From: Azolla caroliniana
Taxonomy: Eukaryota > Polypodiophyta
Length of the DNA stretch: 64,000 nt
Assembly (NCBI GenBank): GCA_043228905.1
Contig: JBHGNT010000010.1
Location: forward strand, 17,856,001-17,920,000
Direction of reading: 5' to 3'
The notes beneath the pieces are model-generated. The model was not told the DNA's origin, did not search any database, and saw only the letters and a program-made list of their open reading frames with translations. This document shows, in pieces, positions 1 through 12,440 of this stretch. The stretch's first letter is position 1. Each line of letters opens with the position of its first letter. The position numbers and the translations under genes were made by a program.

Positions 1-289
1 CCCAAATATCTTTTTGAGGTTCCCCCACACCTGTTTTGGCGTTTTGGCCTCTCGAACGTAGCGGAGCATGTGATCATGAACGCATGATACAAGGCAGTAC
101 AACACGCAACTCGCCACTTGCTCCCAAGTTAGGTGGTCGGCATATCCCGGGTTTATTTTCTTGTGCTCCCTTGATGTACCCCCAATAGCCTTGGCCAACA
201 AGCAATTGGTGCATCTTGTATTCCCAAGATGTGAAATTGTTTCTGTTGAGTTTCTCAGTGGGAAGAATGCTTCCCATCTGAGTATTCAT
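1..289 (-). pseudogene. Ty1/copia gag N-terminal fragment, frameshifted
   Basis: The minus-strand frame from 289 begins MNTQMGSILPTEKLNRNNF and continues through FTSWEYKMHQLLVGQGYWGY, the typical opening of plant copia Gag proteins, which select a target sequence and a short N-terminal helix region before the UBN2-like domain. Near 145-155 the frame breaks at a CCCGGG stretch. A one-base shift restores a frame reading TWEQVASCVLYCLVSCVHDH and then REAKTPKQVWGNLKKIFG, which is the next part of the same Gag. The element therefore carries a frameshift and runs off the left edge of the window. It is a non-functional remnant in the visible part. Confidence is high for copia Gag and moderate for the exact frameshift base. 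Confidence 0.8.
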
Positions 290-422
290 GATAATCGATT
301 TGTAGGGAGTGGTTTTGCTTCTTCTTCTTCTCTTTGATACGAAATATGCATATTGCTACTACAACAATTAGTCAGTTCTTCGTGAACATGGGCTTAGACA
401 CAACACAGATCAAGCTACCAAG

Positions 423-435
423 CGCTCCAATACCA
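423..435 (-). promoter_or_regulatory. copia primer-binding site (initiator tRNA-Met type)
   Basis: On the minus strand this reads TGGTATTGGAGCG, close to the TGGTATCAGAGC primer site that most plant copia elements use to bind initiator tRNA-Met. It lies about 130 bp upstream of the gag start at 289 and directly follows a CA that could end the 5' LTR. Two or three substitutions fit the decayed state of the element. Confidence 0.6.
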
Positions 436-492
436 TGCAAAGAATCATATATGATTCTGTGTAGTAGAAGGTGTGTGTATGTGTTGTGTAGT

Positions 493-531
<39 letters not shown>

Positions 532-571
532 ACGGAGTTCTATTGTTGAATATTTCAAGGGTTTAACACAT
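436..571 (-). repeat. putative short copia 5' LTR
   Basis: The LTR should lie to the right of the primer site. In plus orientation the stretch starts TGCAAAG and a possible other end is TTTAACACA near 571, giving TG...CA termini and an unusually short LTR. It contains an 18-bp perfect palindrome at 441-458 and an (AG)n run at about 494-529. The right boundary is a guess because the second LTR is outside the window. Confidence 0.3.
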
Positions 572-599
572 GGGAGGACAACGATTAAGGCTTCATGGT

Positions 600-1735
600 G
601 GCAATTACTGAATGGATGAATTTCACTTAGGACTCTGGGCTCTTCATGTGTTCAACACTTGCTTACCTCATGGCAAAAAGCACTCTTGTTATGTGTATGT
701 AAACCATCATCTAGTAGAGAGCATTGTAATTCTTTGCAAAAAGAGTTACTTGTGTCTTCTCGATTATAATTATGTTGACAAGGAAGGGAGAGATTGCACT
801 CTCAATTCAATCATTTGTTTCAATTGGGGGTCAAAGAGGTGGGAGATATAGTTGAGGCTCCATCTCAAAGAATTGTGGAATTTGTTGAAGCGCGACCATT
901 ATTACGCATCCGCCTAATCATGGGTTTATCTGGCAACAACTACAAAATATTGCATTGATGCAAGGTCCCTTACCTCTACAAACAAGAGAACAACCGTGGA
1001 TTGATTGGTATTTATGGGGTCAAACGTTGTCGTTACAAGTGACTAATAATCTTTTCTATCATTGCTTTGTTGAGACCCTTGGATGGTTACCATCTAAGGC
1101 CAAAGAAGAATGGAAAATACAGAAATTTGATCATGGGTGATGGCAGATCTTACAACGTAGTTGGCATTCCAAATTGCCACTTGTAGCAAAGGTCTTCAAT
1201 TGGAGAGTTTTGATTGGAGGATTGCCCTTGGGATTAGCTCTAAAGCATCGTGGACTAGCAATGGGTAATTGGTTCTTTTGCACTGTTCAAATGGAAGATA
1301 GTACTCATCGATTTATACAATGTCCAATTGCTTGTCAGATTTGGAGTTAAATTCTCAAATTTGGCAAGTTGACACCTAGACGATGGGTGTTTGCACAATT
1401 TACACAGGTTGACCCAAAATCAGAGATTAAGATCGTTTTCCTATTTTCGAGATATTGGGGATTGTGTCATAATTGGAACATGCGCAACGCTTTTGTATTC
1501 GATGGTAGACATGGAGTGAAAGCATATCTATGAAAGTTGGAGTACTAATGTGGCAATTTTCTTTATTGGTGCAAGTGGAAATTCTTTCCTTAGTGGAGTG
1601 TTCGTCTTGCCTATTGGCAATTCAACATGTTCCACTACCTATGTTGTGTAGTTAGTGGGTGACCATACTCCATTGTCACACCCATTATAAGTAGTGTTTT
1701 TCACACATTTATTAATATAATTGTGTGTTTTCACC
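600..1735 (+). mobile_element. decayed LINE ORF2 3' part, copy 1
   Basis: A broken reading frame with several stops encodes the C-terminal part of a plant LINE ORF2. At 1166-1350 it reads LPLVAKVFNWRVLIGGLPLG and, further on, MEDSTHRFIQCPIACQIW, the zf-RVT zinc-binding region (H and C ligands before a CP..W motif). Downstream, NWNMRNAFVFDG matches the WK.RN.xF motif usual after zf-RVT. The stretch 720-960 aligns at DNA level with the minus strand of copy 3 near 33400-33550, and 1160-1730 aligns with copy 2 at 57690-58275. All copies share the 3' end ATTGTGTGTTTTCA followed by an A-rich tail. Stop codons show it is dead. The left boundary is approximate. Confidence 0.7.
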
Positions 1736-1740
1736 AAAAA

Positions 1741-4700
1741 AAGAAAAAACTGAGTTATACAAAAAAAACATAAAACTCTATTAACAAGAACAAGAATGAA
1801 CCAATAGTTACAAAGAGAATGAGAAGGTGCTTATGTAGTCACCTTCTCTCTATATTCTCTCACTACAACCATCTCTTACAAAAGAGGTGGAGACTTAACT
1901 AGCTACTAAATATGTGGCATAGGACTTAACTTCTATGACACATTAGTTATGATACAAAGGAGGTGGGATGTTCACACATTTGGATGTTCCTAAGATGTGT
2001 TCCCACACTAGGGAAGTTGAGTTTGATTCCCAACAATGACCAATGAAAGGCTTATGAATTGGTTCATTCATGGGTTATATGATTCCACAATCGAAAATTT
2101 TCTCATTTTGGACTAGTGCCACACCCTCAACCGCACAAACATCTATCAAGGACTCCATTACAAGACAATAACCCTAGAAAATAACTCTCCAGGTTTCCTA
2201 TCCTCATACTTCAAATATCTCGTCCAAGAGAACTTACACGATTCTACATGCCATGAATTCCCTTTTTTACACCAACCTAAGACATGGTTGTGTAATTCAT
2301 GTCAGGTATTCATGATGCGTGGTCTTAAACATTGTAGTGTTTATACCATTGTGCTCTAATGAAACTAGTCCTAAATTTATCCCAAAAGCTCAATGTTTCT
2401 ATCCTCTTTTATAGGAATTGTATCTACGTTGAGGATTTGCCAAGAATACAATCACCCAACATTAGAAGTTATTTTTAAAATGGAAAATTTGATCATTGTT
2501 GCCAAAAGGTGAGGATCACCATCATTGCAATGACTTTGTGAGGCATATTCTTTAGGATTGACTTGAAAAGTAGCATGTTCATTTGCCTATTTATTGTGTG
2601 TATTTGGTATAGTGGATAGAATATGGAATAGGAAATAAAGTTCCCTTAAATAGGAAACATATCATTTTAAGGTGGATAGCAAATGTTTGATAGTTTACCA
2701 ACATATCTTACTTTCAAGCCAAACAACATGATGACACAAAGATGCAACATAAAGATGACTATAATTAACAGCCAGTATAACACAAAGCTATAATACAATT
2801 GATTGTGTACAAACCTATTCTATCAATTGTATAATAGGCAATTGCATTTTTCCATTTTTTTATTGTGCTATATTATCTTTTTTGTGGCTTTGTTTAATTG
2901 AGAGTGAGAGCACTCATCAATGTGATGCTAAACTTAGTGGGTGGAGTAAGTGTTAATAGGTTGTGCATAACCTCTCAATGTGGAGCAATGTGAGTAGTAA
3001 GACAAGATGTTCAATGTTGTATTACGTGATTCCCTACTACATAAAGCTAAGCACCACATATCTCGATGTAAAGTAACACCAACACATTGCCAAGACCACT
3101 ATTAAGGGATTACCTACCAAGGAGAAATGAGAGCCAAATATAAGAGGTTCAAGTGATTTGCAATCACATCATAAGTGAGTTGCCCTTCTGTTAACTAATT
3201 AGGAAGGTAGCAATTAGTATATGTGAAGGCACCAAGGAATGACTAATAAGCTTGATGTCATGAATACACCAAGTAAAAATCACAACATCGACTTGATGGG
3301 GCCAATAACATGGCAACCACGATGAAGTTGTTCGTAATATAGTTGTAGAAGGCGATGTATGCCTAGCAACTATAGTGAGATTATTTCCATGAGCTAATCA
3401 ATAACTTCCTAATTTCTAAGTCAAAAAGCCCACATTGGCACTCCTCATAACCCATCACCACCTACGTACCCTTGGATGTTTTCACACACTTCTCCACTAA
3501 GCTCAAAAAAGCAAAGGTGCCCTAATTTCACTCCATATTGACCAACTTGCATGGCTCCTTTTTCACCACGTTTGAGACAAACCAAGCAACATGAAAATAA
3601 AAGATAGCATGGACTCACCTCTTGATGGTGCTTCTACCTAATTGGGTGAACTAGTTCCTAAAATAGCCACAATCTCACAACCCGACCGAGACATCTGCAT
3701 CATCATCTCCACCCCAAACCTACTTCTTACTTCCAAGAGCTAGATATTCTGTACCCATATCTAAAAAATTTGTGAAGGATCTTTTGTCTAGGAGCACACA
3801 ACCATGTTCGTCTTATATAGTAATGTTGCACAACTTCATGAGTCCCAAAAACAATTATAAAGAATAAAGGCAACATCATCATATTCATGGCTCAATATTT
3901 GAACTCACAACCTTAATGCTACAAGACAACACTTGGAGATGTAGATTGTCATCTATATATATTTGGCTCAAGAACATAATGTTTCAATGAAATTAAATTA
4001 TAAAGTGTGAAGACATTGCTTTCACATTCTTCTTTAGGACATAATGAAGTCATTTACTATCTCCCAAAGCCATTATTACAAAAGATATTTGACAAAATCC
4101 AAATGTCAAAACGATTTTCCTTCATTGATAGTGACTACTTTCATTTGCAAAAAATCAAAGCATCACATAATAGTGGTGCTCTTATGGTAAGGTTATCAAG
4201 AAGACTCCAGATCACTGAACTAAAAGAATACGGAATTGTTTTTAAGATCTTTATATATGCTTTACTAGAGATGTTATCTTGGATATATTGGAATCAAGGT
4301 AAGTGAGAGGGAAATGTCCTACCTTTATTTTTGTGATCGTGAATGCTCACCAAACTCGAGAGAAACTATGGATACATGAGACATGATTGTGAAGGAAACA
4401 AAAAGTGTGGACAAGGAGACACCCATGAATATGAAGATTGTAGAGCAAACAAGAACAAAGATAAAGTACAAATAAAACCACTTACATGTTGTAAATGAAC
4501 ACATTAATCCATAGAGGTAAATGCCACACAAACACATGAAACTTTTGAGTTTCTTTCAAAGTAGAGACATATAGTTCATCGTTCTATAGAAGCGTTTGTT
4601 TAGTGGAAAGCCGTGTCCATCCATTGCATAGTGAATAACTTCATGCTATTTGCATCTGCTTTCATCTTTAGCACTTACATCCTACTAAGCAATCTAATAA

Positions 4701-7700
4701 GGGAAATGTCATTTCTATACACATGTATCGTTCTTTTTTCGAACATATGTTGACGATTGCACAAGATTAAATTTGTTCTACAAATCAAAAGTTGTATCAA
4801 CTTGGGGTCTCACAAACCAAACAAGATGGACTATTATAATATGCTTAAAGAGAGAAATGTCTATCATATAGCAACATGTCACTTTCCATCAATCCACGCT
4901 TTGCATGCGCACAATTTCCCAATTGTGCTATGATTAGTTGGTCATAGCATGCAATATCAAGTACTTACAGTATGAATACATTTTTGTACATGGAGAATAA
5001 AGACAAAGTGAGTGAGATGCTAGAGCTCATTTGTCATAAAACAAAATCCTTATCGAAGTTATTACAATATATTATGCCAGTACAAAACTTTCCAAACAAC
5101 CAAAGTTTCAAGCGAGGTATACAGTTAACGCCTCAGTAAATACACATCTCCAACTCGATTGATAGATTGTTATAAAAAAGAACAAGTGTAAATATACACG
5201 CATTAAACTATGTGCTTGAGCATTCAAGCTCTCAAAAATTAATCGATTGGAGTATTGCTTGCCCAATCATCTTTTGATTTCCCAATGATAACATTCTTGC
5301 AATGTATTATATGTGTATGTGTCCGTTCATGAGATTTGGAATACAAATGCAAAAAAGAGAGAGAACTTTTTCATATTTTCTGAACTTTTTAACTTCAAAG
5401 CCTGTAAACTCAACATCCACGTGAATTTCAAATATCACCACTTAAATGCACATTCTATGATGAAGTAGTACATATATGCTGACATGGCTCGTAAGTCCTT
5501 AGCATTTTGAAATTTTTTGAGCCTTGTTTCAAATCTAATGCACGCAAGCCTTACATCTTGATCCTCGTGTAAAGACTACATAAAAAAAACCTTCTAATCT
5601 TTCTTTACTTGTGGTTTAAATTTCCTTTCAAACCCACTTACAAGCTTTTCTCACTGATCATTAAATGTCATTTTTAGGCATATTTAAAAATACATTCCGG
5701 TTTAGATAGTACACTTCAATAAAGTAAATCATCATGTGAAAACACCTTTTTAAGCTTTTGCTTGGAGATTGAAGTCTCAATTAACTCATTAGTGTGTCCT
5801 CGATGTTACCTTGGCCCATTTTCATCCTTTTAATCTTTGTACATTGATGTATAACATTCAAAGATTAATCAAGAGATTAACTGTCAATTGTTCTATCTTT
5901 TGCGTTGGTTTACCTTGTTGAGTAACCTTATCCATTAAGTTTGTTTTAGCTTTACCGCACAACCAGAAAACAATGGAAACATGAATGGCCTAAATATTAT
6001 ATCCTTGACTTTGCCTTTAACTTTCAAAGTTTTCAATACTTTTACCTTTACTGTCTTATACGTCAAGCTCATACTATTTTCAAGATTAATTTTTAAGGAT
6101 CTGCTTTGGATCATTGGTATTTTACTCAGGGTTTTCTAATCGAGTACTTTTATACTCGTTTAACTTTATTGCAAAACTAGAAAAAGATTGGAACCATGAT
6201 AATAAAGGCAAAATGTTGTACATTTATTTTGTGAAAATTATCAAAAGAAACATCGAGAAAGGACTTATTAGTGAGTTGTATCATCACAAAGAAATGGTAT
6301 TTATCGTTAAATTTTCTCTGTGGGTATCATTTTGATTAACCTATGTGTACAGACCATGTGATTTTGTATCCATTTAAAAATCTATCGATTGGTACTTTTC
6401 ACCCATAACGATAAATCAAATGTTGATCATATCTTTACGAAATAGACACGTTCCAACAAAAAGTGGCATTCATGATAGTCCTCGACAAAATATATGCGTC
6501 ATGCAAATAGCTCAACATGTTAGCAAGGTGTCATGGGATCAACAAACAAAAAACAAGTGTAGTAGTCAATCAACCATTTCTTGTATGGTCTCCTTCCATA
6601 TCCTAAACTTAAACAGTCCCAAATGCGAATGGATCCATCTCAATTTTGTTAAAAAAGAAAAGTTGTTTCATCCCCCAGTCAGAAAGACATTATTATGGAG
6701 CATTCAACATTCACATGCCATAAAATATATCCCAACTCTACAACATGTTAGTTGAGTTGAGCCTTCACCTTCTGTAGGTGATGCTTTCATATGTATTCCA
6801 TCTATTCAGGACATTGCGCAAGTGCTTTACCAAATCACCTTTAGTTTAGAAAACATAGGTAGCAAAAAGGAGAAAGTGAACAACACATTTTCCACAATGC
6901 AAAGAAGTGCCTAGGCTTCATGAATACTAAATGGAGTGGCAATCAGAGTAAGGTTGAAAAGTTTTTACTTTGGCAATGTCATGAGCAATGGGTGGGTGTC
7001 GAGATACATTTCCATTGGCATGAAGTTTGCAAACTATCAAATGAAGACATACATACATACATATTGATTCATTGTACCATTGTTGGCAAGTTTATGAGGT
7101 CACATTACCATAGAAGCATATATAGACACAAAGAGAAATATATATTAACTCTTTTGACATTCTTACAATTGACAAGGAAAGAGAGAAACAAGAAGTTAAA
7201 ACCTTCTTGTGCTTTCCTGTAAGGCTTTAAAGGCATACAATCACTTTTCCCTTTGAAGTGTGTCCATTCACAAGATATAAGAATTAGTAACAAAGGTAAA
7301 CCTAATAGCTAGCAAATTAGTTTGCTCTTTTTGTAAGTTTGAAGCTCTTTTGCTTCCCACCTATACATGGGTTGTTATCTCCAAATGCTCCATAAGTGTC
7401 TATCGATCCATCCTTAAGAACATTAGGATACTAGTAGTTAGTAGGAATTCAATGTTTTTTTTCTCGAGCACCTCACATTTATACAAAATGATTGCCCGCG
7501 TTATCGTGTATATCCCACAATCTAATGATGTACCCAAAATACAATGTTCTCTATGCCGTCCGTCTAGGAGCAATACAAGAGCTCCCGCAACACTTCACAA
7601 CAAGCATAACCTTTTGTCGCTCGCCAATGGTCAATCTCTAATAACAAATACACTCCTCTCGACAACGAGAATGGAGAATGCGTTTTTCGCCTTCCACCAA

Positions 7701-7787
7701 AAGAAGCGCGTGCACACATCTTTCATTCCATAGTGTGTGTAACAAACCAACCTACATATGTGGACTTTTGAAATCTTCGAATCCATC
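1741..7787. other. intergenic stretch, no recognisable gene
   Basis: AT-rich sequence with only short open frames and no splice-consistent coding potential that I can recognise. A plus-strand frame at 4350-4450 contains a KCGQGDTHEYEDC stretch that resembles a degenerate zinc knuckle from a retroelement Gag, but the surrounding frame is broken. No tRNA, rRNA or clear LTR pair was seen. Confidence 0.5.
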
Positions 7788-10018
7788 CTATGAGATTGAC
7801 TTACGGACCGGGTGCGAAGCATCTTTCGAGCCGATATCGGACGGGGGGATGAAGAACTCGGGAGACAAGCCCGGCACGTTGAAAGCCACTTCCTCGATGC
7901 TCCAAGTCTCTTCCATTTTGGTGCGGCTATGGCTCATCGCTTCGTCCCCGAACCGATAGAGTGTCACGACCGACTCCCCGGCATGGGCTAGCACGACCCC
8001 GTCCACGGTCCGGTAATCTTTTAGTGACGATTCGATGGTTGTCTCCCAGTAGACTACATCCGACCCGGTGGCTTGGATCCGGGTGAGATGCGAGTCTTCT
8101 AGGTATACGAGGAAACCCGTCCGATGGCTAAAGCATCCCAAGAGGACATGGCGAATGATCTCTGCGGGTCCGTCGCTCCGTTGGCTAAGTGTGGATTGGT
8201 CAGCCGCGACTTTCAAGACAAAACAATCCTCGTCTCCGATCCGCCGCTCGCCCACGCAATGGGCATTCGCAAAGAGGCTCGCGGTCATCATCGGATCGAG
8301 GCCCTGGGTACGATCCAAAAAGACAGATTATAAGTGAAAATGCACATGCAATGTGCCTCCCCAGTAATGGTAATGGTAGTGAATCTCAACCGATGCATGT
8401 AGTTTAACTGATTAATCACAATAAACAAGTGGTTTTAAGCAAAAGGATTAGAGAGAAAATAGTGGTGGTACTAAAATTAGTGGTGGATGGAATGTGAAGG
8501 CTAACAAGTGGTTTCAAGAAAAGGATTAGAGAGAAAATAGTGGAGGTAACTAAAATTAGTAGTGGATGCAAAATCCAGGAGTTAAAAAGTAGATCAAATG
8601 TTAATGCTACAATTTCAGGGATGTAGAAGTGAATCTAAAATTTGTGCACATTTTGTCCCTGTTGTTGGATTGGAACTTGAACATGCTAAGGACCCAAGGG
8701 AAGAATTGGTCTAGAAATTGAATCTAGATTGTCCATTTCATCTCCCCTTTTATGGATTAATTGGAACTGGCACAATGGTTTTGAAGCTAAAACTAAATCT
8801 TACATTTCCCTTGTGGATTGGAGCTGCATATATATATATATAGGACAAGAGAGAATTGGCATAGAACCAGGAAATTAGATCCTGCATATTTCCTAGTTCT
8901 GGATTGGAATTTGTAAACAATACCCAGGACCAGGGGGGGAATCATTCTCCCTGGTCAATCAGATGAAAAGGAGTTTGATCCTTCATATACTGTCAAGTAG
9001 CTACACATTCAAAGAACCTAGACCAATTGTAGCAGAGACTACAAAAAGAACCTAGGTCAATTGTGGCAGAGCCTACAGAAAGGAGCTAGATCAATTAGGG
9101 TTATGTAGCTGAACCTGAAGAGCTCTGCGGAGAGGCCGGACAGGTCCTTTGGCCGCGTGCGCACCGAGCCAAGGCGTGTATCGCCACACGATCTTCCCAT
9201 TGCTCCCCGCTTGAATTGTCCCGCCGCCGAGCGCGAGCTCGATGTGCCACTTGTGGGTGTGGTGATCCATCATCATCATTTGCCATAGCACGAACCGGCC
9301 GTGCTCAGCCGGCCTCTTCGATGAAGACAGTGGCTTCTTGGTGGTTTTGGGTGAGAATCGGGCGGTTTTCTTCGATGCGGTTTCGGTCTCCGAAGTGGCC
9401 ATCCGCACCTTCCCAGAGATGTATGAGTTATGGAAGCTTGTTTGGAATCTTGCAGCTCCTGTGGCTGCCATGTACTGGTAGATTATGTATTGGGCAGAGG
9501 ATGCCTCCTGTGCAGGAGGAAGAAGAAGAAGAAAACAAGAAACAGAAGTTAGAAATTTGTAATGAGGAAATTAAAATGAAGCCATGGGGATGGATTGATG
9601 GAGATGGAGATGGAGATGGAAATTTGCTTACAATAGAGACATTCTTTATGGAGAGGTGAGGAAAAGGTTCATGGGAGGAGACAGAGAGGGGTGCGAGCGG
9701 GCAGCCCAGAACCCCGAGGAGCAGCCGGGAATCGAACCCACCACCATTACTACCGCTCTTCTTCTTCCCAGCATTGTAGTAACTATTCTTCTTCATCATC
9801 ATCATCATCTTCTTCTTCTTCACATTCTTCTTCTGCTCATCCTTCATCTGCTTCTTCATGAAACTGAGCCATGAAGAGATCTCCACAGTTCCTACTCCTC
9901 CCCCGCCTTCGTGGAGATCAATGTGGTGTTGCTCCGAGTGGGCAGGACCTTCCATCAATGGAGACAAGGCTTCAGTACAGTATGTCACTTTCTTGGTGTT
10001 ATTAGTGGATGGATTCAT
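7788..10018 (-). CDS. DUF620 family protein, three coding exons
   Basis: Coding exons on the minus strand are 10018-9632, 9507-9115 and 8303-7788, all in phase 0, giving 431 residues. Introns are 9631-9508 (donor GTAAGC, acceptor TGCACAG) and 9114-8304 (donor CAG|GTTCAG, acceptor ACCCAG). Exon 1 has a variable, lysine- and methionine-rich N-terminus, then LLLGVLGCPLAPLSVSS and PHLSIKN. Exon 2 has AQYIIYQY, GRFVLWQM and VWRYTPWLGAHAAKGPVRPL. Exon 3 has GLDPMMTASLFANA, GPAEIIRHVLLGCF, EDSHLTRIQ, VYWETTI and VAFNVPGL. These blocks in this order are diagnostic of the plant DUF620 family, whose biochemical role is unknown. Length fits the family. The first ATG at 10018 is the most upstream candidate; a later ATG in LMEGP is possible. 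An MMMM insertion between the VLWQM and HIELALGG blocks is slightly unusual. Confidence 0.9.
8424..8580. repeat. 79-bp tandem duplication in DUF620 intron 2
   Basis: Two imperfect copies starting AACAAGTGGTTT at 8424 and 8503, each continuing into GGATTAGAGAGAAAATAGTGG. They lie wholly inside the second intron. A further set of about 36-bp repeats (CCTAGACCAATTGTAGCAGAG type) occurs at about 9005-9095 just inside the same intron. Confidence 0.8.
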
Positions 10019-10075
10019 TCTTGTTCCAGGTCGCAGACAAAGGAAGAAGAAGGTAGGATTAGTAGCAGTAGTATT

Positions 10076-10286
10076 AGAAGAAGAAGAAGAAGAAGAAGAA
10101 GAAGAAGACAGAGACAGAGAGGGATGGAGAGAGAAACAGAGAGATTTATGGCTATGGCTGTGTGTGTGTGTGTGTGTGTGTCAGAGAGAGAGAGAGAGAG
10201 AGTGAGTGAGAGTGAGAGTGAAAGAGAGAGAGCTATGGTCAATTAGTTCTGAGAACAGAGTAGAGAGAGACAGAGACAAGAGAGAG

Positions 10287-10320
<34 letters not shown>
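10076..10320. repeat. simple-sequence block upstream of the DUF620 start
   Basis: (GAA)n at about 10076-10107, (TG)n at about 10159-10180 and several (GA)n runs at 10183-10202 and 10290-10320. In transcript sense this is a CT-rich leader, common in plant 5' UTRs. No protein is implied by the low-complexity frames that cross it. Confidence 0.85.
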
Positions 10321-10321
<1 letters not shown>

Positions 10322-10334
10322 CTTTCTGCTTTGG

Positions 10335-10590
10335 CCGTGTGAACCGTCTCTTAATAAGCACACTTTTTATCCCCAACCGTGTGAACTGACCCTTAGTAAG
10401 CAGGTTTTTTTTCTAACGACCGGTGTGAAGCGTCCCTTACTAAGGGGCACTTTCTCGTGAGCCCGTGTGAACCGCCCCTTCCTAAGCACACTTTCTCATG
10501 CCCCGTGTAAACCGCCCCTTACTAAGCACAGTTTTTCCTTCTAGCCTTGTGAGCCCACCCCTCTTCCTACCTAGCTAAGCACATACTCTC
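10335..10590. repeat. six-unit ~42-bp tandem array upstream of the DUF620 gene
   Basis: Units start at about 10335, 10377, 10420, 10463, 10503 and 10545, spaced 40-43 bp. Each opens with CCGTGTGAACCG or a variant and contains a core like CCCTTACTAAGCACACTTT. The last unit is the most diverged. The array lies about 320 bp upstream of the DUF620 start codon. Confidence 0.85.
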
Positions 10591-12067
10591 AATTCACACC
10601 CAATTCCCACCATTTGGCTCGTAATGTTCCCTGAGCCCCGCTTCCCGGCCATCATCGGCTTCCCCACGTTATATACCCGATTCGTGTCCCATACGTCTGA
10701 ACAGACACCTCCTTTTTACAGGACAAAAGGAATTTCTCGATGTGAAACGCCGTCTTCCCACATAGACGATTTGTGCAAGGTGAATAAGGAATTCCGCGAG
10801 CCTGATCCACATATGTGCTTCCCTCAGCATTTACACGCAACATTTTCCACTCATTATTGCACTCGTGCTTTATCCCGACTACAATGTGGACTTGCACACA
10901 GCTCGCTCTCCTAAAGCCATGCTACCTTTCTTATGAAAACATACTTCCCCCGAGCATCTCATGGTCTCATGTGGAGACTCACCCTCGTAAACACGTTACA
11001 CGACAAGGTTTCTCTCTCGGAACATGTCCACCTTCCTAACAAAGGACATAACGTGTCCATAGCCAACTCTCTCTGATGCACATTTTCTTCTGTGTGGTAT
11101 ATATTTGGTTCTTAAACACGCGTCATGCGAATTGTTCTGTAGTGCACCATCTGTTTATGAACATGTCTTCGGTTCGCATGGAACATAAGTAACATCTTCA
11201 CCATCGGGTTCGTGTCTTCACACTTCCTAATCACACTAGGTGCCCTTGGTAGCTATTTTAATTATCTTATTTTAGTGGGTTGTTTAATATAGCTCTTGTT
11301 TTCTTTTCTTCTTTCCTTCTGTCCCAAGACCTTAATTATTATTTTTCCTTTTCTTATTTATTTATTTAACTCCTTGTTTTCTTATTTTTCCTGACCTTAT
11401 TCGTGTGAACCTTTTCTTCTCTTTTTCCTTTTTTCTTTTTCCTTTTTTTTTTAGCTAATCATTCTTTTCTCTTTATTTATTTATTGCTGCTACAAGCCTA
11501 CATACATATTCTTTTGTCTTTTATTTATTTATTTTGTTTTTAATTTCTGTGTTTTCCTAATTTATTTATTTAATTTATTTTTAGCGTTTCCGTTGAACTT
11601 TACAAAAAGGGTCCCCCCCCGCCCCAAAGAGAAGGAATATGGTCTCATGAAGATCATGTTTTACATTACACGAGTTTAGAGAGCAAACTGCCATGCCAAC
11701 CACAGAAAAAGGAAGACCATCGGTCCCGCGCTAAAAAAACATGGGGCACACATGTAGCCTACAAATTGCGCAACAATGAACATCAAGTTTGCTAGTACCC
11801 CGCCCACATATATGAATGGCATTGTGCCATGTCACATCCGACCATCGGCGTATCAGATCACCATGATAGCATATATGCGCAATCCATGAAATATTGATAC
11901 CTATGTCAAGCCTTTTCCGCATTCAATTGCATGGAGACATAGGTTGCAAGCCTAGTCTTGGACAAACCAACTTTTAGTTAGGTTTGCAACCAACCATGTA
12001 TCCGCTTTCCCATTATCTATCTAAATTGTCTACATAGTGTTGAAGCATCCCATATATTGCCCTTTCT

Positions 12068-12440
12068 CTCAATTTTGAATTTCTAATTTGCCCGATGTAA
12101 GCTTATTCCAAATCAAAGAGATCACTAATTTGGCACCGAAACCTTCTCCCAATCAACATACACTCCTCCGAATTTATATATTCTAAAGTCGAACTTTGCA
12201 TAATGAGTTCTTTCAATCTGCTTCTCTTTCAGTGGATACAAAGCATTCATTCATCTTTAAATTTCCAATTTTGCCTGACCTAAACTTTTTCCACAGCAAA
12301 GAGGTTATTAATTTGGTACCTAAACCTTCTCCCAATCAACATGTGCTCCTCTGAATCTATATATTCTAAAGTTGAACTTGCATAACGAGTTCCATAACCC
12401 TACATACTTCTCTTTCAATAGATATAAAGCATTCATTTTT
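12068..12440. repeat. ~185-bp tandem duplication
   Basis: Two imperfect copies starting at about 12068 and 12253. Shared stretches include ACCTTCTCCCAATCAACAT and CTATATATTCTAAAG in the same order. Confidence 0.8.

Noticed and set aside
4350-4450. A possible CCHC zinc knuckle (KCGQGDTHEYEDC) from a retroelement Gag
   Set aside because: The surrounding frame is broken and no other Gag or RT signature could be linked to it.
10015-10363. Small serine/leucine- or arginine/glutamate-rich proteins
   Set aside because: They are translations of GA and GAA microsatellites upstream of the DUF620 gene.
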